Assembly: GCA_003118195.1 (NCBI GenBank)
Contig: BEXV01000575.1
Span: forward strand, 87,137 to 112,232
Origin: Hemicentrotus pulcherrimus
Lineage: Eukaryota; Echinodermata; Echinoidea; Camarodonta; Strongylocentrotidae
Length of the DNA stretch: 25,096 nt
Direction: 5' to 3'
A model generated the notes under the pieces. That model had not been told where the DNA came from, searched no databases, and saw only the letters and a list, made by a program, of their open reading frames with translations. Positions 1 to 9,286 of this stretch are shown here, in pieces; within the stretch, counting starts at the first letter, position 1; every line of letters starts with the position of its first letter. A program made the translations under genes and the position numbers.

Positions 1-1360
1 ATATATATATATATCTGTCCTTTTCATCTTTGTGTCTTCAAACCTGTCTTAATGATCTATAAAGGTCACCTGTGTATAGTGGCCATGTATTTGTCTCCCC
101 TGAGAAAGAAATTTGAGTTGTAAGACCTGGCTAGAAAGGCCACCTGTCTACAGTGGTTGCATTTTCTGCTTTCCGTGGGTGGCTTTTATAGACAGGTTTC
201 ACTGTTAAACGTTCTATTATTGTTGGAATAATCTTGCAGTACACATTGCATTCATACAAGAATCTTCAAATATGAAATGCAAAAATACCTGAACCAACTT
301 TTGCTGGGGATTTGAGTCAACTTCGAGCCATCCAACCATAAATATCTTTAGGCCAATGAGCACTTATGATGCCCAAGCAATGTGTGTACAACTAAACAAA
401 TCATTCACAAATCCTGTTTTCCTTGTGAAAGCTTAATACATGTACATGCCCCTTTAAGTCCCTACTGGATTAAATAAAATGTCCACAAACTGTTTTCTGC
501 ATTATTAGAGTCTGCCAGTGTCCTTTTATAATAAAAATGGTCAGTGATTTATGACCTTCATCTTGTATTATCATGAAGACTTACTGGCACTTTTATGGTC
601 AAAGGATTTGAGCGTGATTAGTTTTAGATTTTGGTTTCAGTTTAATTCTTATCACATGGGTGCATGTTTTATAGTCATTTGTTTACTGTGTATTGGTTAT
701 GAGTTCTTTTTGAACATCACTAGTCAATACATGACCTTATGAAGTCCTTCCTATTAACATTGTTGTCAACTTTTTAACAATCTCTGACGAATAAAAGAAT
801 CTGTATATTGTTCGATTCATGTATATTAAAGCCCGTCTGTACTAGTTTGGCCAGGAGGGATTAGACCACCAAAGTTGGTCACTGACAGATGGCTATGTCA
901 TCAACTCAGCTCCAATTAACATAAGAAAAAGAGGATCATGGGGGACCAATGGTCACCGATTAGGCATTTTCTATATAGAGGGAGCAAGTAACTACAAGAA
1001 GTACAGTGGGGCTTTAACAGTTTAATTACATGTGTTTTGTCAGTTTGTGGCTGCATTTATTCATTTATTCATTTTTCATATCAGAATGTGTCTTTATGTA
1101 TACGTCCAATTCATACTTGATGTCTTGACCTTTGAACCTATATCATTTACAGTTCGAGGTCTGTACAGGCATTAGGAATGAATATTCAACCGTCTAATTT
1201 CAGTTTAAGTTCTGTGTTTCACATTGAAACTGATGACAGACTATCTCACCCTTTATAGGATCCATACAATGTATATCTTATCAATATTTGTATGATATGT
1301 TTGTATGTTATCATTCTCTATACAAAATAATTTATCATTCTTGATATGATCATTTGACAG
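1..1360 (+). other. PDCD10 intron (upstream exons outside the window)
   Basis: No exon was recognised here. The stretch is AT-rich and begins with an (AT)n run at 1-14. It holds two modules of a dispersed repeat near 57-212. The 63-residue ORF at 551-742 has no recognisable family and looks like chance. Confidence 0.55.
57..212 (+). repeat. Dispersed repeat with two 'AAAGGYCACCTGT' modules
   Basis: Two related modules, near 60-86 and 135-160, share the core AAAGG(T/C)CACCTGT followed by AGTGG. The stretch ends with a partial inverted counterpart, TTTATAGACAGGTTTCACTGT near 187. A related piece recurs at 3248-3330. Nothing suggests coding. I cannot name the family. Confidence 0.45.
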
Positions 1361-1451
1361 GGATATAGCATGTGGGATCAAGGATCTATTAGGAGCACTC
1401 AACATGATCTTCAAAGACGAATCATTTTTCAGAGATCCTGAACAGAGAAAG
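1361..1451 (+). CDS. PDCD10: PDCD10 (CCM3), penultimate coding exon (partial gene)
   Basis: This exon encodes 30 residues beginning DIACGIKDLL and ending DPEQRK, preceded by one base that completes a codon from the exon before. It is bounded by an acceptor (TTTGACAG) and a donor (AAAG/GTGCGT). It aligns with the human PDCD10 stretch around KDIASAIKELLDTVNNVF, in the C-terminal FAT-homology helical bundle. PDCD10 is an adaptor that binds CCM2, paxillin, striatin and the GCKIII kinases (MST4, STK24, STK25), acting at the Golgi and cell junctions. The upstream exons lie outside the window. The identification rests on remembered family sequence and on the exon joining in frame with the next one. 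Confidence 0.85.
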
Positions 1452-2035
1452 GTGCGTTTCATCCAGGCCCGCCTCTTCTATTTTGGCCATTTTGTTTGAA
1501 ACATTTGAAGCCGAAATGAGCCCACCTGAACATGTCTTTTCATTGCAGTTTTTAGCTTGCACCTCTCAAAGCAAATACTGGATCAAAGTACTTGATTCTG
1601 ATAATTATTTGGGGTTTAATGGCAGCAGATGTTTTTTATTTTTTTATTTTTTTTATTTGGTTGCCACGAATCACACTTCACACTTAAAGGTAGTTAAACA
1701 TGTCAGATAATATTTCCCTGACGGTCCATCCTATCACTTAGTATTATGTTTCAGTCTTGTACTTGTGTTCTGATGCAATGCATTTTATCTACATTTCTTT
1801 TTAACAACCAGCTTTTAAATTCAAACATAATCATGGTTTAGTCATTGTGTGCATTCAAAATCGTGAACTGGCTGTATTACATAATACAATTTAAAGGCAA
1901 TGGAAAACAATAAACAAATTGATGAATCTTTAAGACATCGTGGGTGCATCAAGTGCTTTATAAATTCAAAATACAATTTTATCGATATCACTTTCAGTAT
2001 TATCTTATCATATCATACCGTTGTTGCTTCTTCAG
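1452..2035 (+). other. PDCD10 last intron
   Basis: Defined by the GT at 1452 and the AG at 2034-2035 that link the two PDCD10 exons in phase 0. It contains AT-rich sequence and T-rich runs near 1630-1660. The 75-residue ORF starting at 1483 is intronic chance sequence. Confidence 0.8.
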
Positions 2036-2197
2036 ACCCTTGAGACATACCGCAAGGAGTTCATCCATTCTTCCAAAGACTTCAGCTTGAACCTCAAGAA
2101 CTACTTCCGGGTCGGGAACATCACCGAGGTCTACGAGAGCGCAACGCACCTGATCCATCATATCAACCTCATCCTCAAACTTCTCAAGACCATATGA
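2036..2197 (+). CDS. PDCD10: PDCD10 (CCM3), last coding exon with stop
   Basis: The acceptor GCTTCTTCAG is followed by 53 codons and TGA. The exon starts TLETYRKEF and joins in phase 0 to the previous exon. Diagnostic matches to human PDCD10 are K/RKEF followed by SKxFSxxLKxYF, then an S-A-x-x-LIHxxNLIL motif and a final KT(I/V). This is the last part of the FAT-homology domain, which binds paxillin LD motifs and CCM2. It ends KTI, one residue short of the human KTVA end. Codon choice is much richer in G and C than the flanking DNA. Immediately after the stop the last third of the exon is repeated (see the following repeat), so the true C-terminus should be confirmed from transcripts. Confidence 0.9.
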   Translation, partial: TLETYRKEFIHSSKDFSLNLKNYFRVGNITEVYESATHLIHHINLILKLLKTI

Positions 2198-2199
2198 AC
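2099..2199 (+). repeat. Tandem duplication of the PDCD10 C-terminal codons, copy 1 (coding)
   Basis: This is the coding copy of a ~99-bp direct repeat whose second copy starts at 2197. The junctions share TGAAC or GAAC, as expected for a short-homology tandem duplication. Confidence 0.85.
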
Positions 2200-2298
2200 C
2201 ACTTCCGGGTTAGGGAACATCACCGAGGTCTACGAGAGCGCAACGCACCTGATCCATTACGTCAACCTCATCCTCAAACTCCTCGAGACCATTTGAAC
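2197..2298 (+). pseudogene. Tandem duplicate of the PDCD10 C-terminal codons, frameshifted copy 2
   Basis: This copy matches 2099-2199 with about eight substitutions and one inserted base (GTCGGG became GTTAGGG). The inserted base shifts the frame relative to the beginning of the copy. It lies just after the functional TGA, so as read it is 3' UTR. About half of the substitutions would be silent in the original frame, and its own terminal TGA (2294-2296) is kept. It has no acceptor of its own. It could be an old alternative C-terminus, a recent slippage duplication, or an assembly or haplotype effect. Confidence 0.8.
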
Positions 2299-2608
2299 GA
2301 CACCCCCCCCCCTCTATTGACCCCTCCCTCCCTTATGGCCCTTTCATATATCACACCTCAATAGAGATAAACCTCAATAGAAAAAGTACGGCATGCGGGT
2401 GAGGAAATCGTATCCACACGCAACAAAGGCCTCTTTATATATTCTGGCAAGTCCAAGGTATGTCCTATACATTACCAAGTTTTTACCAGCTATTTTACGA
2501 AGAATAGTGAATTGCTACCGGTATATGGAATTGTGAGGATGAATTCACAATGAAATTGATGATTTGTCTTATTCAAGCTATAGTAATGTTCTCTGCTTCA
2601 TACAGTCA

Positions 2609-2912
2609 CCAGTGGGTGTTTTACAAAGATCCTAAGTTGAAATTATCTCTAAGTTGGACATAACAATTATGGAAAGCTGTTAGCATCTTTGAAAATATTT
2701 TGTTAATTTTATTTTGAAAGACATAAAATGTTGATTTAAATCATTCATATTTTCTATTATCGTGGGAGATTTCATGTTCTTGATGTGGAATTTATGAAAA
2801 GTCTAAAATACTTGAATATATTTCATTATAAAGCTACAAATGGCTCTCCATAATATTGAAGTCCAACTAAGAGTTAAGTTCGACTTAGAATCTTTGTGAA
2901 ACACCCCCCAGG
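2609..2912. mobile_element. Foldback / long-TIR MITE-like element
   Basis: The left end GGGTGTTTTACAAAGATCCT is mirrored by the right end, which reads GGGTGTTTCACAAAGATTCT on the other strand. The imperfect inversion continues inward for roughly 65 bp on each side (AAGTTGRA..., CTAAGTTGGAC against CTTAGTTGGAC). The centre is AT-rich and noncoding. The structure suggests a non-autonomous foldback or MITE-type DNA element. Target-site duplications are not clear. Confidence 0.65.
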
Positions 2913-3182
2913 TATACTAGAATCTTAGATACAGTTGGTAAGATATGGGACTTAATAGCATTGACTTGCTCATCATGTATCTGTGTGTTGTAATATACAG
3001 AAATTAGGAAGCACACTGCACTTAATTGTTTCGGTGTCGAGTCAGATGAAATTTGGGCGAATGTTTAACACTGTTCGCAACTTTCATGCTTGGGTAAGTT
3101 TCTGGTTTTTATAGTATCTGGGAAGTGTTTGCCTTCATTTAATGATGTATGGAACACCAAGCTGCAACATCTCCCTTCTAAA

Positions 3183-3188
3183 AATAAA
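3183..3188 (+). promoter_or_regulatory. First canonical poly(A) signal after the PDCD10 stop
   Basis: AATAAA about 1 kb after the stop, and the first such hexamer I find downstream. Use of this site is inference; further signals lie near 7.85 kb. Confidence 0.25.
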
Positions 3189-3247
3189 CGGACTAAGTAC
3201 ACAACACTAGTGTCATGAAGTTCATTTCATGACTATTTATTTCATGC

Positions 3248-3330
3248 AGTGAAGCCTGCTTTATCAACCACCTTTATAGAAAGACCACCTGTCTACGTAC
3301 AGACTACATTTTCTGTTTTCCTTTAACAGT
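3248..3330 (+). repeat. Dispersed repeat, second location
   Basis: It carries GAAAGACCACCTGTCTAC and ATTTTCTGTTTTCC, matching the module at 120-180 (GAAAGGCCACCTGTCTAC, ATTTTCTGCTTTCC) in the same orientation. Confidence 0.45.
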
Positions 3331-4689
3331 TTTCCGCATTGAAACATGTTACAAAAAGAAAGTAAAGACCGCAGTCTTTTTCTACTAATGCCCTTGGCTC
3401 TGCTTTTGTATTACAATATATTGTTTTATTTATACTATAAAGTCCAATATCAGATAGATATTTTCGAGAGAGTATAATATTTGCCCTTCACGATCGAAAT
3501 CCCCATTCATTGTCTAATTGTAAAGCTGAGATGAAATACGCTATGTGCCTTTCGAATTCTGTACTGTTGCCCTGTTCGTCTTTGAAGTTTGAACCAAGCT
3601 TTAACATTTTAAGAAAACTCCTTCTTTTTTGAACTGGTCATTTTAATGTGTGATTGCTCCACATGTTTAGTTGCTCCACATGTTTAGTGTAAATCCCAGT
3701 GCAGAAAACCTTTTCTCTACACAAAAACTATGATTGCTTCAGAAAAAACTCTATCCTATTGAAATTTACATTAAATGTTTCTGTATATTTTGATACAAAT
3801 TGCTAGTTGGATAGGAGGAGAGTAAGTTACATGTATCGGCCAGCCAAATATACAGTCTATCCCAGTCGTAGGATTGTCATTATGTATCTAATCTTTTGTC
3901 ACCATGGAGTGATTATGAATTGAGAATAAGTGATAATTATCAATTCATGGTCACTGTGGAAGAATTTTGTTTATCTTTTTAATGACAGAATTTACTCAGC
4001 GTAGTTTGGGTAAGGTACTTTTTAAAAGTTTATGTGGTGGTGTTTCTGACCCTGAATATCATACTAAATATGATCATTAGAGTCATCGTGATTGTCATCT
4101 TGAATGCCCCCAAATCTCACCCTTAGGTTTGTGTATTATCAAGATAGTCACGGCCGTTGGGATAAACTGTATGTTTCCTACCTCCCCCCAACTATGAAAC
4201 ACGTGTTGTTTTATTATTTATCTCTATGCTCCTGTACATAGTATAATTCATGTCAAATTGTTCATTTTGTGTAAAAAAAAAAATATTAGGAGAAGTTGTG
4301 ATGTACCTCAATTATTTTTTAAGTTACAAGAAAAATGTAGATTTTTTTCTCACAGACTGAGAGAAATCAATCATCATTACAACGATTTGATGGATGTCAT
4401 ATGCCTTGGATATAATTAAGCATCAATTTATAATGCTTAGGTGGTGGTGTGAAAAATGTGATATTTATACAGAATTTTGCAGAGAATGTAGTTGGCATGT
4501 ATATGACAACATCCCTTTTTCTTTTCTCTTGTTTTGATTTGAAGACGATAAAAAAGGGATATTTTGTGCGAGCATGAATAGTTCTTGGTGCTAGTTTTTG
4601 TTTTTCCTATTCTTATCATTTAGGCTTATTTTACTGTTGGTATCACATTCTGCCGAGTTGTTTTAGAAATGTCAAAAAAAAAATTGATT

Positions 4690-5066
4690 TTAAAGGTAAA
4701 GACCAGTATTGGAAACGCCCAAATTTCAATAAATGAAATGGAAGCTCTCATTACCAATCATGTGAAAGAATATGTTTTGACTAATACATGATGTTAAAAA
4801 ATTTGCAGAGAATCAGCCTACTAATTGATATATTTGGTAAATTAGTATATCTATTTGAATGTGAGAGATAAAGGGTAGTCCCGTATACATCTTTCTGTGT
4901 ATAGTGCTTGTAACTTTCCAAAGAATGGGCCAAATTCCTTATCATTTTGATGATTGCAGTACACACCAATACTTATACCGGTATGCTAGATGATCAACCT
5001 TTTCTGATCGATTCCACAACTTTTTCACAATGCAATCGCATGAACATAACTGGTCTTTACCTTTAA
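4690..5066. mobile_element. TTAA-flanked MITE, copy 1
   Basis: A 377-bp element with a perfect 18-bp terminal inverted repeat: TTAAAGGTAAAGACCAGT at 4690-4707 and ACTGGTCTTTACCTTTAA at 5049-5066. The outermost four bases at both ends are TTAA, consistent with a TTAA target-site duplication as made by piggyBac-type transposases. There is no transposase gene; the 62-residue ORF inside recurs in the second copy because the DNA recurs. Copy 2 is at 17940-18331. Confidence 0.8.
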
Positions 5067-5747
5067 GCAAAGCATAGTAAAAAAAGGGACAGACCTTTTT
5101 CAGTCCGTCAAATAATAGCATTTGTTATTGAGTTGTTGGTATGATTTCATAATTTTCATGATCCACTCTTTTAGCATGATGATATTAGAAACAGCTTTTT
5201 GTAAGATGTATCGTCAAGTTGAATGCATAACAGAAAAGGGCCATTTGTTTTTTTAAAGAGTAAATTTTAATTATACTAGTGAATTCTGTTCACCCAGAAA
5301 CTTTAGAAGCCTCAGTCTTTCCCAATTTGTGAATGTTTCATGTAGGAGAAAGTTTCTGGTTGTGCAGTATATGGCATGGTACAAGACCGTAGGTTACTGA
5401 TGTCAGGGAATTATGTAATTATATGAAATATTAGACAGATTTCTCCTTTATATTTTCATGAGGATGGAACTTACTGGTCTGTGTTGTCAAATGGAAAACA
5501 TTTGTAAATATCCCATTTCTTGTGTGTATATCATTAATCATGTCAACATAGCATAAGACTCATGAACTAGCATCTAGGAAAATAATATACTTTGCATAAA
5601 TCGTTATATCATTGAAGTATTTATACAGTGAAGATACATTTTCACAGACCGACTGTAGAAGTTAACAGTGAAATAGGTCATTTCATAAAGATTTTAAGTA
5701 AAGTATATCAAGAAATATATTAGATACCTTATCCGTTTAGGTCATTG

Positions 5748-6008
5748 TGGGTGGTATTCTCGAAAGGGGACTGACTGTAGTCCATGGTTTAATCCTCTGA
5801 CTAAGTATGGAATGCCAATTGTCCATATGAATATATTTTTGAATAATTTGATATGTCCCTAAATAACCAAGATAAAATAATTATTTCATAGTATTAGTGA
5901 CAGATTAAATTATTCAAAAACATATTCATTAGGACACTTGGCATTCCATACTTGGTCAGGGGAATAAACCGTGGACTTAAGTTGGTCCGCTTTCGAGAAT
6001 ACCACCCA
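5748..6008. mobile_element. Foldback / palindromic MITE-like element
   Basis: The outer 19 bases TGGGTGGTATTCTCGAAAG at the left are mirrored at the right end (CTTTCGAGAATACCACCCA). Inversion continues through GGAATGCCAATTGTCC against GGACACTTGGCATTCC and up to the ATTATTCAAAAA box, giving arms of about 100 bp around an AT-rich centre. It is noncoding. No clear target-site duplication was seen, so the superfamily is unassigned. Confidence 0.75.
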
Positions 6009-6779
6009 TAGTTGACTTCCTGTTTACTTGTCATCTTTTCTTCCTTGTGTACTAAATATAAATTGCTCTATACCTGAAATCTTCATAATTTTTTTTTTGA
6101 TACGTCTCTCAGTACCTACAAGTGAAGCTAATCAACCATTTGCTAGACTAGATCAAAACATTTTCTTCAATTTAGTTATGTATACCTTGTACGTGGAGTG
6201 TTCGTTTTGTTGAGAGTCAAAAGGGCTTTTATTCTGTATTAAAGTATATGAGTTAACGCCCTTCTGGCTCTCAGCCGACCATTGTCACCTGACTTTGCCC
6301 TATTTATTTCTGCATGGCGGTTCACATGCATGAACCAGTGTAGGTTGTGTTGCCAATTTGAGGCAGACATGATGTGATTCTTAAAATAGATAGTTCGCAG
6401 GAAACATTTTTTTTTATTTAGGGCTATTTTTAATCTCGCACAATTTTCCAATTTCCTACAGAATGTAATTGTCATGTTTATGTATTTGTGTATTTTTATC
6501 AGTCGAGTTAGTTTGTAAATATGTATAATTTGGTTGTTGATAATCATTAGAAGAATATTAGAAGTGTGAAAGGAATTATCACAATGTCGTTACGATGTAA
6601 TGCCACTGTGGTCCGTTCAAAGATAGCTAACCTTGGATTGAATATATAACTATATTTGCAGAATTATTTTTGTATACGTGTTTGAACATCTTGATCATTT
6701 GACTAAGTTGTAGTATTTATTGCTATCTCCTTGTACAAGTTCCCATGTTTGGGCAAAGTATCTTTCTTGTAATGGGTAC

Positions 6780-7046
6780 ATTCACTTCACTCTTAATCAT
6801 AAGGAAGATAGTTCAATCCTCAGTCAAGCGCATGATGGGCCAAGGTGAGGCATTTTTCCACCGTTGTCACTCTCCACCCAGGTGTTGAATGGGTACCTGG
6901 GAGCACAACTCCTAAAAATGCAATGTGCACCGATAACGGAGAGGGTAATGATATACAAACCCCTTTAGAAGCACATCGGGAAGTTATATCATACCGAGAG
7001 TTTGATATGTGCTATACAAAAATGGTTTATTCTTGTTGTCTCATAT
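6780..7046 (+). mobile_element. tRNA-derived SINE-like remnant
   Basis: A box-B-like element AGTTCAATCC lies near 6810-6819. It is followed by the body motif CACCCAGGTGTTGAATGGGT (6877-6896) with ACCTGG after it, and a terminal GTGCTATACAAAAATG. I know this arrangement from SINE-like repeats of marine invertebrates. The same body motif in the opposite orientation occurs near 21340-21420. The A box is not convincing and the element is degenerate. The 94-residue ORF across it is not a gene. Confidence 0.45.
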
Positions 7047-7808
7047 CATGTAATTTCAAACTTTGTAGTGCCCTGAAATGCAGATGTGGTGTGATGGCTT
7101 TGGGTACGTACTTGTTACTTGCTTTGTGAATGGGTTTTTGTAGATAGTGATCTCTTGAACGGCAAAAAGACATTTCAGTCATTACCCCCCTCCCCCCCCC
7201 TACTCTCTATCTCCATTTTCCTTTATCTCTCCCTCTCTCTCTCACACATACACACACTTGCATACATGCTATCTCGCATACTTATCCTCTACTCTTATCT
7301 CTTTTCACATGGTTTGTAAATGAAAAACATTTGTAGAGCAAAGGTACTTTGTGTTGGATCATTTCTATGAGAATGAAAACCTATTTTTTGGTTGAAAATT
7401 ATTGGCAATAAATGACTATCTTCAAACAGACACGTATATTTTTACGATTGTAAGTTATTGGTGTATATGTATGTATCTGTTGTTGCACATGCTAAATCGT
7501 GAGAGAGAAAGACAGAGGGAGAGAGTGAGCGATGAAGAAAAAGAAAGAGGGAAACTTAAGGTAATATATAAAAAGGATTAAAAAAAAAGGTTATTTTTGA
7601 CGTGTCTCCATGAAGTCTTTTTTTTCTTCATTCTTTTAGCTTCAAGAAATGGTTATCTAATTATGAGTAGTTCAGAAATGTTTGATTAAACAGCTGATTT
7701 GGTTGTTGTTTACCATATTTTGTTCTTTAATCTCTACAGACTATAATCTCTTTATCACATTGATGTTTCACACAGACAATTGGTTCAAAATTTGTCAGTG
7801 ATGGAACA

Positions 7809-7912
7809 TTTATTTTGCAAGAGAATACAATAATGCAAGTATCCAAAATAAAGGGACTTTTGCAATAAAGTAACTAACCAAAAATATAAGCTGTCTTACA
7901 GAGAAGTTTATT
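7809..7912 (-). promoter_or_regulatory. Candidate poly(A) signals for the serpin
   Basis: On the - strand AATAAA occurs at 7907-7912 and 7809-7814, about 1.4 kb beyond the serpin stop. They are interleaved with + strand signals at 7847-7852 and 7864-7869. Use is inferred from position only. Confidence 0.25.
7847..7869 (+). promoter_or_regulatory. Paired + strand poly(A) signals
   Basis: Two AATAAA hexamers 17 bases apart (7847-7852 and 7864-7869) could end a long PDCD10 3' UTR. Positional inference only. Confidence 0.2.
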
Positions 7913-9286
7913 TTCCTTGATCTATACACCCTACCGTATATATGGAAGCTTTAAGCTTTCCTACTATTCTACTTTATAACATTGTAATACTATACACAAT
8001 AAAATAATCTCCTAATTTCATTAAGTGTAATTTAAAAAAAATAATCAAAGAATCAATTTGTTAAAGGTTTAGGGAAAATAGGGTAGGATAATTGCAATAT
8101 GGACTATGCATTAAAAAAAAAAAACAGTTTAAGTGAAGCCTGGTTAAGAGTTTTGATAGTCCATTAAGCTCTGTACCAAACTTGTCAACCTCCCATTATG
8201 TACAAAATCATGTACATAATTACTTAAAGAAGTGAGAGAACAATAGTCCTTGATTGTAAATGAAAAATGATTTGTTAGATAATTTTGTTTATACATTTTG
8301 TTATATGACATGAAAATGGTTATTTGTTCAAGATGAGGAGGTTGCCATTTGGCATTTTATAATTCAATGGATGTACTCAAGCGGCTTGGTTGGTCGGGTT
8401 AAAGCCTGGATGTAAAGAGAGGATTAAGCTCTGGTAAAATTGGAAAATGATTTGTGAGTATTCTTGATCCTTTTCTGCTTGTTTGGGAGAAACTCATAAA
8501 AGAAATATGTCATTTGAAAAGGACTGTTCTCTAAATGCCCTCATATTTGAAAAACATGTACCGGTACATATATATATATCTATATATACACCCCTGTATA
8601 TGACATAAAATAGCTGAAAAGTTATGACCAAACTTCCATGTCACATGTGTGCGTAGTCCCATATATTAATTTCTGTGTGAATCGTATCACTTTCAGTGAG
8701 ATTGAATCAACTATTTTTTAATTTTGATCATTCAAAAAACCTCACAATTGACACCAATTCCTTATTACTTAATAAAACTTTCCCACTTTTTTCAGACAGT
8801 TTCTTTCACATTTCCACATTTATAAATTCAAGCAAACAAAATCAATAATCAAAAATATACTAAACATATCAATATGGCACTGCTTATATTAGCTCCACCG
8901 AAGTACCATTGCATGGTATCTAAAAATCATCAAGCACCTAGTTATCTACATGTATGTGCCTAAGTCACAAACCTAAAATCTTTAGTACAGATATGAAATA
9001 GTGCACCATGGTTCATAGTACATGTTACCATGCAAGTATTCCTGAATTGCATTAAAGAATTATGAACATAAATGAATATAAAAATACCATTTTAAGTCTG
9101 ATTCAAGCTCTAGTAAAGTCACCAGCTTGATACTTTCATCAGATATATTGAAATCTTAGATGTGATCGTTAATATTTGGGACAAAGACTTGCCTAGACTT
9201 GCTAAACATATACTTATTTCAACCTAATTATTTCATGAAAGCCCATATGTTGTTCCTTGATTCAGTTCAAACATTTACAGAATGCT

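Larger units (their letters stand above)
2299..9286. other. PDCD10 3' UTR / convergent intergenic region
   Basis: No coding exon was recognised. The stretch lies between two converging genes and holds, in order, a foldback element (2609-2912), a dispersed repeat (3248-3330), a 17-bp direct repeat TTGCTCCACATGTTTAG near 3653-3687, a TTAA-flanked MITE (4690-5066), a second foldback element (5748-6008), a SINE-like remnant (about 6780-7046), CT- and GA-rich tracts (7205-7255 and 7500-7555) and candidate poly(A) signals. The ORFs of 60-102 codons here are AT-rich chance frames. Confidence 0.6.

Noticed and set aside
4781..4969. 62-residue - strand ORF, with a similar 75-residue ORF at 18033-18260
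   Set aside because: They share an NLPNISIS-type segment only because both are inside copies of the same MITE.
6239..6547. 102-residue - strand ORF
   Set aside because: AT-rich, no domain, no supporting splice or promoter signals.
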